Assembly (NCBI GenBank): GCA_902793195.1
Contig: CADBCS010000026.1
Coordinates: 1 to 50,186, forward strand
Origin: an uncultured Coriobacteriaceae bacterium
GTDB taxonomy: Bacteria > Actinomycetota > Coriobacteriia > Coriobacteriales > Atopobiaceae
Length of the DNA stretch: 50,186 nt
Reading direction: 5' to 3'
Positions 8,661-19,692 of the stretch are shown here, one piece after another. Positions within the stretch are counted from its first letter, which is position 1. Each line of letters opens with the position of its first letter. The notes under the pieces were generated by a model, which did not search any database, was not told the DNA's origin, and saw nothing but the letters and a program-made list of their open reading frames with translations. A program made the position numbers and the translations under genes.

Positions 8661-9440
8661 TTATCGAGTGAGGACCAGCACGAGGCCAATCACCAGGCTC
8701 ACGATGATGGCGACCAGCACGGGAATCCAGGGGTTGATGGCGTTGCTCTGCTGCGCGGCGTTCCACTGCTCCTCCGCCTCTTGCTGCTTGGCAAGGTAGT
8801 CGCCCATCACGTCGCTCACCACCTGACGCGTGTGCTCGTCGGCAATGCGTTGGCGCTCCTCGTCGGTAAGCTCGTGCTCCTCCACGTCCTCGGCCTCTTG
8901 CTCGGCGAGCTCCCCCTCGAGCTCGAGTTCCTCGGGCTTCGTGTAGTCACGGATCTCCACCAGGACCTCGGCCATCTGCTTCATCTGCTCGGTCTTCGCC
9001 TGGTTGTCCTTGGCCAGCGCGTCCAGGCGCTTCGAGAGCTCTGCGAGGTCCCCGACGCTTGCGGGACGCTGTTCCTCGCTCATCTGTATGCCAATGCGGG
9101 CATAATACGCAAGGGCTTCCTGCTCGCTGCAGTCATGCTCGGCAGAATACGACTGTATTTTTCCCTTTATGTCCGCAGGGACGATGGCCGTAGTGGGGGC
9201 GGGCTCAATGGTGGGCAGGTTCTTGAGGGCGTCCAGGCGCTCCTGAATGCTCTTGAGTGCCTCGTTCGGCTGCTCCACCGCCTGTTGCGGACCCGCATCC
9301 TCCAACTCTATGCCGGCACGGGCAAAGTGGCTCATCGCCTCGGCCTTGGTGCAGTTGTGCTCGGTCGCATAGGCCTGAATGCGCTCGTTTAGGTCCTCTG
9401 GCATGCGCATGCTAAAGGTTGTGGGACGTTTTGCTGCCAT
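8661..9440 (-). CDS. Tail-anchored protein with two ribbon-helix-helix-like modules
   Basis: 259 residues from ATG 9440 (GGAAGG upstream). Module 1 (about residues 3-48: TTFSMRMPEDLNERIQAYA ... EAMSHFARAGIELED) has the strand-helix-helix pattern of RHH DNA-binding or antitoxin proteins. Module 2 (about residues 85-130: IKGKIQSYSAEHDCSEQEALA ... ARIGIQMSE) is a clear duplicate of it. A Glu-rich coiled coil (about 135-230) follows, then one C-terminal membrane span (PWIPVLVAIIVSLVIGLVLVL) ending at the last residues, so the bulk would face the cytoplasm. Linking DNA-binding-like modules to the membrane is unusual. It precedes the unknown gene at 8216-8644. Function unknown; DNA binding is inference. 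Confidence 0.65.
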   Translation of the reverse strand: MAAKRPTTFSMRMPEDLNERIQAYATEHNCTKAEAMSHFARAGIELEDAGPQQAVEQPNEALKSIQERLDALKNLPTIEPAPTTAIVPADIKGKIQSYSAEHDCSEQEALAYYARIGIQMSEEQRPASVGDLAELSKRLDALAKDNQAKTEQMKQMAEVLVEIRDYTKPEELELEGELAEQEAEDVEEHELTDEERQRIADEHTRQVVSDVMGDYLAKQQEAEEQWNAAQQSNAINPWIPVLVAIIVSLVIGLVLVLTR

Positions 9441-9519
9441 GAACTGCCTTCCGGATACGTTGCGATACGTAATGCACGTGTATTCTACCCGAACCACGGT
9501 TGACGGACTCAGGGGACAC

Positions 9520-9545
9520 AAAAAAGCCGAGGCATATGCCCCGGC
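9520..9545 (-). terminator. Terminator after tRNA-Ala
   Basis: On the minus strand GCCGGGGCATATGCCTCGGC forms a hairpin and is followed by TTTTTTG, 10 bp past the tRNA-Ala CCA end. Confidence 0.8.
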
Positions 9546-9554
9546 CCGAATGAT

Positions 9555-9630
9555 TGGTGGAGACGATGGGGATCGAACCCACGACCTCAGGCTTGCAAAG
9601 CCCGCGCTCTCCCAGCTGAGCTACGTCCCC
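9555..9630 (-). tRNA. tRNA-Ala (TGC)
   Basis: The minus strand reads GGGGACGTAGCTCAGC, the anticodon loop TTTGCAA (TGC), T-loop TTCGATC and an encoded CCA end. Acceptor GGGGACG pairs with CGTCTCC. It follows tRNA-Ile in the same direction, a pair often found inside rRNA operons, but no rRNA is present here. Confidence 0.95.
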
Positions 9631-9658
9631 TCGTAATAATCGCCTCGTAATAATCGCC
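9631..9658. repeat. Two tandem copies of a 14-bp repeat
   Basis: TCGTAATAATCGCC occurs twice back to back, 9631-9644 and 9645-9658, directly upstream of tRNA-Ala. It looks like a recent tandem duplication in the spacer. Confidence 0.9.
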
Positions 9659-9688
9659 CCAGCGGCGACTCGGCTCACGCTGGGGCGA
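9654..9688. other. Hairpin between tRNA-Ile and tRNA-Ala
   Basis: TCGCCCCAGCG and CGCTGGGGCGA are perfect 11-bp arms. On the minus strand the sequence TTATTA follows. It could be a processing hairpin of the two-tRNA transcript or a partial terminator. Confidence 0.6.
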
Positions 9689-9701
9689 CTATTGTCAAGG
9701 A

Positions 9702-9778
9702 TGGTGGGCCTGACAAGGCTCGAACTTGTGACCTCCCGGTTATCAGCCGGACGCTCTGACCAACTGAGCTACAGGCCC
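9702..9778 (-). tRNA. tRNA-Ile (GAT)
   Basis: The minus strand reads GGGCCTGTAGCTCAG, the anticodon loop CTGATAA (GAT), T-loop TTCGAGC and an encoded CCA. Acceptor GGGCCTG pairs with CAGGCCC. Confidence 0.96.
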
Positions 9779-9792
9779 ATCCGCAAAAAGAA

Positions 9793-9821
9793 ACAATACT
9801 CCTTCTCGCACCCCGGGTCAA
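9793..9821 (-). promoter_or_regulatory. Promoter of the tRNA-Ile/Ala unit
   Basis: On the minus strand TTGACC (9816-9821) and TATTGT (9793-9798) are 17 bp apart, and the -10 ends 14 bp before the first tRNA base. Confidence 0.65.
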
Positions 9822-9970
9822 GCGAGAACTGAGAGTTTTTTTCGGATGTGGTCCGATACCCCAGCCGCACACGCGTGCGTTTCGCCACGCGGCCGACGAA
9901 AAGTGACATTGTGGGTGACGCGTCGCCCATAAATGAGTACCATTACCTTCCGTATGAGAAGGGGTGACAT

Positions 9971-10495
9971 ATGGCGTTGGTGCGCATGGACATACAGTCG
10001 GTGGTCGTGGGTGGCGGCGGCGCAGCGTCTTTGGTGGTGCTCAAGCCGCGCAGAGGCGACGCGGGGTCGTCCATCCAGCTACCCATACGCATTGGAAGGG
10101 TGGAGGCGGCCGCCATCAGCATGGGCGTCGAGGGGACGGCACCGAAGCGTCCCATGACGCACGACCTCATGCAGAGTGTGCTGAGCTCTCTGGGCGCGAG
10201 CCTGGCCAGCGTCGTGATCGTGCGCGTGGAGGGAACCACCTTCTTCGCCCAGCTGTGCCTCGTGGCGCCAACCGGAGAGGAGCTCTTCGTCGACGCCCGG
10301 CCTTCCGACGCAATCGCCCTGGCCGTGCGCCTGCACACCCCCATCTTTGCCAGCGACGAGGTTCTGAGCACCGCCGCGCTTCCCGACTTCGGCTCCGTGG
10401 AACGAGACGAGCGGGCGCGCGAGGCCGAGGCCTTCCACGAGTTCGTCGAGAACCTCTCGCCCGAGGACTTCTCGACGAAGGGGCCGCAGGGATGA
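9971..10495 (+). CDS. Bifunctional nuclease (BFN/DUF151) family protein
   Basis: 174 residues. The BFN/DUF151 family is linked to nuclease activity in the plant and archaeal members; the bacterial role is poorly defined. The conserved core is visible: IRIGRVEAAAI near residue 41, RPMTHDLMQSVL near 60, and VDARPSDAIALAVRLHTPIFAS near 105-130. GGGGTGA precedes the ATG. Its stop overlaps the start of the acyltransferase gene (ATGA), so the two are probably translationally coupled. Confidence 0.85.
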   Translation: MALVRMDIQSVVVGGGGAASLVVLKPRRGDAGSSIQLPIRIGRVEAAAISMGVEGTAPKRPMTHDLMQSVLSSLGASLASVVIVRVEGTTFFAQLCLVAPTGEELFVDARPSDAIALAVRLHTPIFASDEVLSTAALPDFGSVERDERAREAEAFHEFVENLSPEDFSTKGPQG

Positions 10496-11526
10496 GCAGG
10501 GAGCGCGTCTACTCGCTCGACTTCGTGAGGTTCGTCGCGGCAATCATGGTCGTTGGCGTCCACGCACTGCCTGCCGCATCCAACCAACCTCTGCTCGATG
10601 CGGTCGCAAGGCCCGCGCTCATAGCCTGCAACGGCATCTTCTTCATGCTCTCCGGCACTCTCAACCTGAGGGTTCGCGAGCGGGAAAGCCTGCCGACGTA
10701 CTACTTTCGCAAGGTGCGCAACATCCTGGTGCCGTTCGTCCTGTACGTGGCCCTCATCACGCTCTGGGACACCCGCGCCACGCTTCCCGACCTCTCCAAG
10801 ACCGCACAGGTCTTTGCGACGAGCATCCTCTCCAACAAGATGCAGGGGCACCTCTGGTTCGTCCGTGCGCTGTTCGGCATGCTGCTGGCGGCCCCGCTTC
10901 TCGCCAGGATGTGCGCGGGCGCAAGCGGGGGAGAGAGGCGTGCGTTCGCGGTCTGCCTCACTCTGTACATGGGAGCCCAGTTCGTATGCGCGAACCTCGC
11001 CATGCCTTACAGCTGGTCCTATCCGCTCGGTGGATGGGTCGCCCTGTTCTGCCTTGTTCCCCTTCTGGGCGATGCCGTGCGCAGGAGGTCGATGCCCACG
11101 TGGGTAGTGGGCATCGTGGTGGCCGCGGCATGGGCCGCGCTGGTACTGCTACGCGCCTGGGGATGGTCCAAGCTCATCCACGATCCCAACCCCCTCTACA
11201 TCGTCGAGTCGGCGGGGATCTACGTGCTCCTGTTCCGCGCAGGCGAGCGGTTGCGTCCATCGCGAATCGTGAGCGCCGTGGCCAGGCGACAGTACGGCAT
11301 CTACATCATCCACGTCTTCGTTCTGTGGAGGGTGATGCGGCTCGTCTCGCTTGAGTCGATGCCCATCCTCGCGTTCCTGCTGCACATCGCCTTGGCGCTC
11401 GTGCTCTCGTTCGTGGGTGCCGCGGTGGCAGAGACGCTGCTCATCGGCCCCGCACAACGGCTCCTCGACCACGTGTGGTCGAGGGTCGGAAACCGCGGCG
11501 CCAAGGGCACGCGGACGACCTCATAG
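10492..11526 (+). CDS. Acyltransferase 3 family membrane protein
   Basis: 344 residues, with about ten membrane segments. The opening RVYSLDFVRFVAAIMVVGVH with its conserved R and the following H, and later RRQYGIYIIHVFVLW, are typical of the acyltransferase 3 family, which O-acylates sugars of peptidoglycan, polysaccharides or secondary metabolites at the membrane. The substrate cannot be told. The start ATG at 10492 overlaps the stop of the BFN gene by four bases. GC-rich hairpins follow, shared with gyrA coming from the other side. Confidence 0.88.
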   Translation: MSRERVYSLDFVRFVAAIMVVGVHALPAASNQPLLDAVARPALIACNGIFFMLSGTLNLRVRERESLPTYYFRKVRNILVPFVLYVALITLWDTRATLPDLSKTAQVFATSILSNKMQGHLWFVRALFGMLLAAPLLARMCAGASGGERRAFAVCLTLYMGAQFVCANLAMPYSWSYPLGGWVALFCLVPLLGDAVRRRSMPTWVVGIVVAAAWAALVLLRAWGWSKLIHDPNPLYIVESAGIYVLLFRAGERLRPSRIVSAVARRQYGIYIIHVFVLWRVMRLVSLESMPILAFLLHIALALVLSFVGAAVAETLLIGPAQRLLDHVWSRVGNRGAKGTRTTS

Positions 11527-11542
11527 CCCATCAAAACCAGCC

Positions 11543-11615
11543 GGGCGGAATATTCCCCGCCCAATCACGCAAAGGAGGCGGCGCGCGCCGGAATCGTCTC
11601 CCGGCACGCGCCGCC
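11543..11615. terminator. Two hairpins between the convergent acyltransferase and gyrA genes
   Basis: Hairpin 1: GGGCGG (11543-11548) with CCGCCC (11557-11562). Hairpin 2: GGCGGCGCG-C-GCCGG (11577-11591) with CCGGC-A-CGCGCCGCC (11601-11615), a 14-bp stem with one mismatch. Neither has a strong T-run, but the position between convergent genes fits a bidirectional terminator. Confidence 0.6.
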
Positions 11616-11638
11616 CACACGTCGTCCCAAACGTAGTG

Positions 11639-14455
11639 CTACTCGTCGAGCAGGCTCTCGTCGAACTCCTCCTCGCCGCCCACGTCCACGGTCTCGGGGG
11701 AATCCTCGTCGGCACCGGCAGCCGTGAGGTCGAGCACCGCCTGGGCCTCGCCAGCGCCGGCACGGCGCTTGGGCGCCTTCTTCTTGCGCGCTATCATGCG
11801 CGCCATGGCGCTCACGCGGTCGCCCTCGCCCAGGTTCATGATCTTCACGCCCTGCGTCGCGCGCCCGAGCTTCGAGATGTCCTCGGCCTTGACGCGAATC
11901 ATCACGCCCTCCTCCGAGACGATCATGAGCTCGTGCTGCGGCCCCACCACGCGGCAGGCCACGAGCTGGCCCTTCTTCTCGGTCATGGCGATGGTGAACA
12001 CGCCCTGTCCGCCACGCTTGTGCACGGGATACTCCGAGACGGCCGTGCGCTTGCCAAAGCCGTTCTCGGTGATGACGACGAGATCGCCCTTGCCGTTAGA
12101 GATCTCCATGCCCAGAACGCTCGCCTGGTCCTTGAGCTTGATGCCGCGCACGCCCGAGGTGTCGCGGCCCATGGGCCGCACCTGGTCCTCGTCGAAGAGG
12201 ATGGCCTTGCCGTCGGTGCTGCACAGGATCACCTTGCTGCCGGGCTTGACGCGCCGCACGCCCACCAGCTCGTCGCCGGCCCGAAGCTTGATGGCGATGA
12301 GGCCACCGGCGCGGTTGACGTCGTAGGCCGCCATGGAGGTCTTCTTTACCATACCGCTCGTGGTGGCGAACATGACGTACTCGTCCTCGGGGAAGTCGCG
12401 CGCCGTGAGAACGGCCATGGGGTGCTCGCCCTCGGACAGGCTGAGCAGGTTGACCAGCGCCGATCCGCGTGCTTGTCGGCTTCCCAGTGGCAGCTCGTGG
12501 ACCTTGAGGCGGTACACCTTGCCCTTGTTGGTGAAGAACAGCATGTAGTCGTGGGTGCTCGCCACGAACAGGTCCTCCACGTAGTCGTTGTTCTTGAGCG
12601 AGAGGCCGCGCATACCCTTGCCGCCGCGGCGCTGCGCGCGATAGGTGGCCACCGGGAGGCGCTTGACGTATCCCGCGTGGGTAAACGTGACGACCATGTC
12701 CTCCTCGGCGATGAGATCCTCCACGTCGAGGTCCTCGGCGCCCTGGGCGTTTATGGCGGTGCGGCGCGGCGTGGAGAAGCGCTCGGCGATCTTGCGCAGC
12801 TCGTCCTTGATCACGCCCAGCAGCTTGTCCCTGTGCTCGAGCAGGTCGGTGTAGTAGGCGATCCGCTCGCGCAGGTCCTCTATCTGCGCCACGAGCTCCT
12901 CGCGCGCCAGACCGGTGAGTCGGCGGAGGCGCATCTGCAGGATGGCCTCGCACTGGATCTCGGAGAGGCCAAAGCGCTCGTTCATGCGCTGCTTGGACTC
13001 CTTGTCGTCGCGCGACGAGCGGATGATGTGGACGATCTCGTCGATGTTGTCCACGGCGATGAGCAGTCCCTCGCGGATGTGCAGGTCCTTTTGAGCCTTC
13101 GCCAGGTCGAACTGCGTCCTGCGCGTGACCACGTCCACCTGGTGGTCGATGTAGTGGCGCAGCATCTCGGGCAGCGTGAGCGTGCGCGGCACGCCGTCCA
13201 CGAGGGCGATGTCGATGACGCCGAAGTTCGCCTGCAGCTGCGTGCGCTTGTACAGGTTGTTGAGAACCACCTGCGGCACCGCTCCGCTCTTGAGGTCGAT
13301 GACGATGCGCATGCCCTTGCGGTTGGACTCGTCGCGCATGTCCGAGATGCCCTCGATGCGCTTCTCGTTGACCTGCTGGGCGATCCTCTCCTGCAGGGTG
13401 CCCTTGTTCACCTGGTAGGGGATTTCGGTCACCACCAGGCGCTGGCGGTTGCCCTTGCCGATGTTCTCCACGTGCACCTTGGAGCGCACGGTGATGGAGC
13501 CACGGCCGGTGGAGTAGGCATCGCGTATGCCGTCGGTGCCCATGATGATGCCGCCGGTGGGGAAGTCCGGACCGGGCATGACCTTCATGAGCTCGTCGAG
13601 CGTGACGTCGGGGTTGTCGATCATGAGGCACACGGCCTCCACGACCTCGCCCAGGTTGTGGGGCGGAACGTTGGTGGCCATGCCCACCGCGATGCCCGAC
13701 GAGCCGTTTACCAGCAGGTTGGGGAAGCGCGAGGGGAGAACCGCAGGCTCCGAGAGGGACTCGTCGTAGTTGGGCTGCAGATCGACGGTCTCCTTGTCGA
13801 GGTCGCGCAGCATCTCCATGGCCGCGTACGTGAGGCGGCTCTCGGTGTATCGCATGGCCGCCGGGGGATCACCGTCCACCGAGCCGAAGTTGCCGTGGCC
13901 GTCCACGAGCGGCAGGCGCATGGAGAAGTCCTGCGCCATGCGCACCATGGAGTCGTAGATGGCGGCGTCGCCGTGGGGGTGGTACTTGCCCATGACCTCG
14001 CCCACGGTCCACGCGCTCTTCTTGTGGGGGCGTGAGGGCACGATGTGGGCCTCGTTCATTGCGTACAGGATGCGGCGGTGGACCGGCTTGAGTCCGTCTC
14101 GCACGTCCGGCAGGGCGCGCGCCACGATAACGGACATGGAGTACTCCAGGAAGGAGGTCTTCATCTCCTGGGACATCTCGATGGGCTTGAGCGCGCCGCC
14201 GTGGATGTCGGTGAGGTTGAGGCGCGTGCCGGCCTCGTCGGAGATGGTGTGCGAGAGGCCCGCGCCGGCAAGCCCGAGCGATCCCTGCTCGGGCGGGTAG
14301 TCGGTCTCGTCCTCCTCGAAGTCGATCTCGCCCCCTTGGTCGGGATCGACCTCCATGTCGTGCATGGCGCGGTTCACAAGGTCGTCGAGACCGTCTCCCT
14401 CGTGGCGCTCCCCGCGAATCTCGTCGTCATCATGCTTGTGCGTGTCGTCTGCCAA
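11639..14455 (-). CDS. gyrA: DNA gyrase subunit A
   Basis: 938 residues from a TTG start at 14455 with GGAGGGA upstream. Cuts and rejoins DNA to introduce negative supercoils with GyrB. The N-terminal 75 residues are an acidic extension absent from most GyrA. The breakage-reunion domain follows, with the active Tyr at 203 ([10 protein letters not shown]). The quinolone region reads [10 protein letters not shown]: Ala164 stands where E. coli has Ser83, while Asp168 (E. coli Asp87) is kept. The GyrA box QRRGGKG (near residue 610) marks the wrapping domain, which distinguishes it from ParC; an acidic tail FDESLLDE ends the protein. It lies 239 bp downstream of gyrB in the same direction. Confidence 0.97.
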   Translation of the reverse strand: MADDTHKHDDDEIRGERHEGDGLDDLVNRAMHDMEVDPDQGGEIDFEEDETDYPPEQGSLGLAGAGLSHTISDEAGTRLNLTDIHGGALKPIEMSQEMKTSFLEYSMSVIVARALPDVRDGLKPVHRRILYAMNEAHIVPSRPHKKSAWTVGEVMGKYHPHGDAAIYDSMVRMAQDFSMRLPLVDGHGNFGSVDGDPPAAMRYTESRLTYAAMEMLRDLDKETVDLQPNYDESLSEPAVLPSRFPNLLVNGSSGIAVGMATNVPPHNLGEVVEAVCLMIDNPDVTLDELMKVMPGPDFPTGGIIMGTDGIRDAYSTGRGSITVRSKVHVENIGKGNRQRLVVTEIPYQVNKGTLQERIAQQVNEKRIEGISDMRDESNRKGMRIVIDLKSGAVPQVVLNNLYKRTQLQANFGVIDIALVDGVPRTLTLPEMLRHYIDHQVDVVTRRTQFDLAKAQKDLHIREGLLIAVDNIDEIVHIIRSSRDDKESKQRMNERFGLSEIQCEAILQMRLRRLTGLAREELVAQIEDLRERIAYYTDLLEHRDKLLGVIKDELRKIAERFSTPRRTAINAQGAEDLDVEDLIAEEDMVVTFTHAGYVKRLPVATYRAQRRGGKGMRGLSLKNNDYVEDLFVASTHDYMLFFTNKGKVYRLKVHELPLGSRQARGSALVNLLSLSEGEHPMAVLTARDFPEDEYVMFATTSGMVKKTSMAAYDVNRAGGLIAIKLRAGDELVGVRRVKPGSKVILCSTDGKAILFDEDQVRPMGRDTSGVRGIKLKDQASVLGMEISNGKGDLVVITENGFGKRTAVSEYPVHKRGGQGVFTIAMTEKKGQLVACRVVGPQHELMIVSEEGVMIRVKAEDISKLGRATQGVKIMNLGEGDRVSAMARMIARKKKAPKRRAGAGEAQAVLDLTAAGADEDSPETVDVGGEEEFDESLLDE

Positions 14456-14618
14456 CTATCTTTCCCTCCTCCAAAACGCGCCGCGAAGCGGCGCACACAT
14501 TTTTTCTCCAGTCAGGTCAGTCCGGGTGGACGCTCTGAGCCGCCGACCGTCCGCCCGGACCCCCGCGCGGGCGGGCCGCGACTTCATCCAGCGCACACGG
14601 GAGTGACGACTCGGAATG

Positions 14619-14686
14619 CCTCGCGCCTTTATCCGCCGAGCAAGTTCGCGAAGCGCTGTTTGCGGCTCGGCGGATAAAGGGCGAGG
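14619..14686. other. Long hairpin in the gyrB-gyrA spacer
   Basis: CCTCGC-CCTTTATCCGCCGAGC and its complement form about 22 base pairs with one bulged base (14619-14641 against 14665-14686) around a 23-base loop that itself contains TTCGCGAA. It begins 9 bp past the gyrB stop on the minus strand. No clear T-run follows; it could be an attenuator or an RNA-processing hairpin that sets gyrA levels against gyrB. Confidence 0.75.
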
Positions 14687-14694
14687 CTCCAGCG

Positions 14695-16647
<1,953 letters not shown>

Positions 16648-16722
16648 AAGGCTCCTCTCTGTTTAAGTGCGACTTACCATTGTACCTCATGGAAGCCCCT
16701 GAGAGCCAAAATAAGGCTGTAT

Positions 16723-17241
16723 TTAGTCTTCTTGTGTAGTGAGACTCTTCTCACGCAACAAAGACGCGCACATCGCGCGAGAAACGCTCTCGCGCAGTCC
16801 GTCAGGTAATGAGGAGCACGCCTCGTCCACGCGTGCGCGCTCCTCGTCCGTAAGCTCGGCGTGCGTGGCGGGGTGGCAGGCGCCCCTCTCACGCGCTGGG
16901 CGCGGCGCCTGGTGGGCGCGCTGGCCCACCTCGAAGCGGATGTTCGAGATGCGCACGCCGTAAAACGAGAGGCGCGAGAGGTAGATGTCCTTGTTGGTGC
17001 CCATCTCGGAGGCAAGCAGCCCCGAGTCCACGCGAACCACCATCACGGGGTCAACGCCTGCCGCCGGCGGTCGCCTGAGCCACACGCCGGTGGTGTGGGC
17101 ACGCTCCCTGTCCCCGTTGGCCGCATACCATGCGCGGGCGGCGCGCTGCGCGTCCGAGAGGCCCTCTCCCAAGGGTCCCGAGAGAAGCGACGACACCAGC
17201 TGTCCCGCACGCTGCGGATCCCCTCCGCGCTCAGTCGCCAA
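16723..17241 (-). CDS. dciA: DUF721/DciA-like protein
   Basis: 172 residues. The position between recF and gyrB and the sequence (DAQRAARAWYAANGDRERAH, later GLLASEMGTNKDIYLSRL) match the actinobacterial DUF721 protein, DciA, which helps load or activate the replicative helicase DnaB. The TTG start at 17241 overlaps the recF stop by 11 bp and is preceded by a very strong GGAGGTGA, so coupling with recF is likely. The C-terminal part (about residues 105-172) is not conserved and is rich in Arg, Glu and Ser. Confidence 0.85.
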   Translation of the reverse strand: MATERGGDPQRAGQLVSSLLSGPLGEGLSDAQRAARAWYAANGDRERAHTTGVWLRRPPAAGVDPVMVVRVDSGLLASEMGTNKDIYLSRLSFYGVRISNIRFEVGQRAHQAPRPARERGACHPATHAELTDEERARVDEACSSLPDGLRESVSRAMCASLLREKSLTTQED

Positions 17242-18316
17242 AGCCGATCACCTCCGCGTCCGCAAGCAGCTCTGCGGGGAAGTAGTCAAGGTTCGCGGTG
17301 GTCACCACCGTTTGGATGCCGCCCTCCACGAACCGGGTCATCGCGGCGCGGCGGCGTGCGTCGAGCTCGCTCATCACGTCGTCGAGCAGGAGCAGGGGCT
17401 GCTCGCCCACGACCTCGCGTGCGATGGCGACCTCGGCCATCTTCCAGGCGAGGACGACCGAACGCTGCTGTCCCTGGCTGCCAAAGGCGCGCGCGTCCCT
17501 CCCGGCAATGGAAAAGGACACGTCGTCGCGCTGCGGGCCCACCAGCGTCACCCCGCGTCGAAGCTCCTCCTCGCGCAGCTCCGCGAGGCGGTCCAGGAAG
17601 AGGTCCTGCAGCTCGTCGCGGGTGAGGTCGTCCACGCCTCCGCCCAGGGTGCACTCGTACGACCCCTCGAGCTCCTCGCCGCCCACCGTCTCGTACACCG
17701 TGCACAGATGCCTCCTCAGGCGGGCGAAGAGCGCGAGGCGCGCGTGCAGCAGCGTGGCGCCGCCAAGCGCCACCGACGCGTCCCACGCGTCGAGCATCCC
17801 CTGGTCGGGAAGGGGTTCCTTGAGCAGGCGGTTGCGCTGCTCGATCGCGCGCGCGTAGGCGCGCACCACCTTGCGATAGCCCGCGTTCGCCTGCGAGCCA
17901 AAGGCGTCGAGCTCCTCTCGGCGCATGCGCGCCGGCCCCTTTACCAGCGACAGGTCGTCCGGACAGAACAGCACCGACATGAGGGTGGACGAGAGGTCGG
18001 ACGGGCGGCACGGCTTGTCGTTGCGCTCGAAGCGCCGCCTTCCGTCCGCCACCTCGCACGCCACGTCCACCACGCGGCCGTCGCCCAAGAGGCGCGCCTG
18101 CGCGCGGGCGCGCTCGGCCCCCTCGCGCACGAGGTCGCCGGTCTTGGGATGCCGAAACGACGTGCCCGCGGTAAGGAGCTGCAGCGCCTCCACGGTGTTG
18201 GTCTTGCCCGTCGCGTTGGGGCCGCACAGCACGGTGAGCCCCGGCGAGAGGTCCATGGTGCGCTCGGCGAAGCTGCGCCAGTTGCGCAGCGACACGCGTG
18301 ACACGACCAGTCCCAT
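17231..18316 (-). CDS. recF: DNA replication and repair protein RecF
   Basis: 361 residues from ATG 18316; the frame is open much further upstream, but only this start gives a normal RecF. SMC-like ATPase that helps load RecA at gapped DNA. Walker A is GPNATGKTN (near residue 33), the signature is SQGQQRSVVLAWKMAE, and Walker B is LLLLDDVMSELD (near residue 310). The first residues (LRNWRSFAERTMDLSPGL) are typical. It follows dnaN by 32 bp and overlaps dciA. Confidence 0.96.
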   Translation of the reverse strand: MGLVVSRVSLRNWRSFAERTMDLSPGLTVLCGPNATGKTNTVEALQLLTAGTSFRHPKTGDLVREGAERARAQARLLGDGRVVDVACEVADGRRRFERNDKPCRPSDLSSTLMSVLFCPDDLSLVKGPARMRREELDAFGSQANAGYRKVVRAYARAIEQRNRLLKEPLPDQGMLDAWDASVALGGATLLHARLALFARLRRHLCTVYETVGGEELEGSYECTLGGGVDDLTRDELQDLFLDRLAELREEELRRGVTLVGPQRDDVSFSIAGRDARAFGSQGQQRSVVLAWKMAEVAIAREVVGEQPLLLLDDVMSELDARRRAAMTRFVEGGIQTVVTTANLDYFPAELLADAEVIGFGD

Positions 18317-18348
18317 GGCAGCCCCCCCCAAACCGTCGCGGAGGCGCG

Positions 18349-19452
18349 CTACATCCTCACCGGCATGAGCAGGTAGAGGTAGTTGATGGAGGCGTACGAC
18401 TTGAATATGGCCGGCTGCATGGAGGAGAGCAGCTCGAGCGTCAGTCCGCTGTCCTGGGCCGCCGCGTTCACGCAGTCGAGGACGTAGTGGTAGTTGAGGG
18501 CGATCGACAGCGACGATCCCTCCACCTCCACGCCAAGCAGCTCGGCGGCCTCGCCCTGGTCGGGACTCGACGCCGAGAGCTTGAGCAACCCGGCGTCGGC
18601 GTCGACGTCGAAGCGGACCGACGGGTTGGAGAGCGCTATGACCGAGACGCGCCGCAACGCCTGGGCGAGCTGCGCGCCGTCCAGGCGCACGGTCGTGTTG
18701 CAGGACTGCGGCAGGAGCTGCCGGAAGTTGGGGAAGTTGCCCTCGATGCGGCGCGACACGTAGGTCGTGCTGCCAAAGGAGAACACGATCTGGCTCTCGG
18801 TGAGGCCTATGGCCACGGTGTCGGTCATGGAGGGCAGGCCGAGCACGTCGTGGAAGGTCGTCCCTGGCACGATCGCCTCGAACGAGCCCTCCACGCTCGA
18901 GGTCTCGCTGCTGGCGTCGCACACGGCCAACCGGTACGAGTCGGTGGCCACCAGACGAATGGTGTTGTCCTCCACGGTGATGAGAACCCCCGCGAGGATG
19001 GGTCGCGAGGTGTCCTTGCTGGTGACCTTGTACACCTTGTCCACCATGTTGGACAGGAGGGCGCTGGGAAGCTCCACCTGCTGCTGCAGGTCGAAGGTGG
19101 GGAACTCGGGAAAGTCGATGGCGTCGAGGGCGACGAGCCTAAAGTGGGACTGCGCGCACGAGACCTCCACCCCCGTCGGGCCCCCCGCTATGGAAACCGC
19201 GGCGTCGGGCAGGTTCTTGACGACGTTGGCGAGCGTCTTGCCCGACACGACGACGGCACCCTCCTCCTCGACGTTGGCGGGTATGGCATGGCGGATGGAG
19301 ATGTTGAGGTTGGTGGTCTGCAGCTCGATGGTCCCCTCGCTGGCTCGAATGTACACGCCTGCCAGCACGGGAAGCGTCGCTTGGGCGGCGATACCCTTCG
19401 ACACCACGGTGAGGGCGCGCATCAGCGCGGACTGGCTTACGGTGATTCTCAT
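18349..19452 (-). CDS. dnaN: DNA polymerase III beta subunit (sliding clamp)
   Basis: 367 residues. Ring-shaped clamp that tethers the replicative polymerase to DNA. MRITVSQSALMRALTVVSKG begins the first clamp domain; three repeats of about 120 residues follow, ending in the conserved YLYLLMPVRM. The ATG is preceded by GGAGGAG. It lies 240 bp downstream of dnaA; its own promoter probably lies in that AT-rich spacer. Confidence 0.97.
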   Translation of the reverse strand: MRITVSQSALMRALTVVSKGIAAQATLPVLAGVYIRASEGTIELQTTNLNISIRHAIPANVEEEGAVVVSGKTLANVVKNLPDAAVSIAGGPTGVEVSCAQSHFRLVALDAIDFPEFPTFDLQQQVELPSALLSNMVDKVYKVTSKDTSRPILAGVLITVEDNTIRLVATDSYRLAVCDASSETSSVEGSFEAIVPGTTFHDVLGLPSMTDTVAIGLTESQIVFSFGSTTYVSRRIEGNFPNFRQLLPQSCNTTVRLDGAQLAQALRRVSVIALSNPSVRFDVDADAGLLKLSASSPDQGEAAELLGVEVEGSSLSIALNYHYVLDCVNAAAQDSGLTLELLSSMQPAIFKSYASINYLYLLMPVRM

Positions 19453-19692
19453 GTGCTCTCCTCCTGTTGTTTTTATATAGATATATAAGTTCTAGTAACA
19501 GTAATAAGTCGTGTAGAAAAGGTGACAATCACACATATGAGCACGTAGACGGTCTAGTTTCGCATACGATCCCCACGACGCGGATTCGACGCTATCATCT
19601 TTCGACGCGTTATCGAAAAGTGGTGTCGACACGAGTGGGGCGGTTGTTGAGCCGCTTTCGCGCATGGTGAACAGAGTTGTGAACATGGGCAC
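19453..19692. promoter_or_regulatory. dnaA-dnaN intergenic region: candidate origin element and dnaN promoter
   Basis: This 240-bp spacer contains an AT-rich block (TTTTTATATAGATATATAA, 19469-19488), unusual in this high-GC genome, and a TGTAGAAAA 9-mer at 19512-19520 that recurs in the other two spacers around dnaA. On the minus strand TTGTCA is followed after 16 bp by TATTAC, a possible dnaN promoter overlapping the 9-mer. Near repeats TTCGACGCTATC and TTCGACGCGTTATC lie at about 19585-19612. No canonical TTATCCACA box is present. Confidence 0.5.

Noticed and set aside
11351..14035. 894-codon plus-strand frame opposite gyrA
   Set aside because: Antisense of gyrA; the composition (His, Val, Leu, Ala rich) is typical of shadow frames and no domain is seen.
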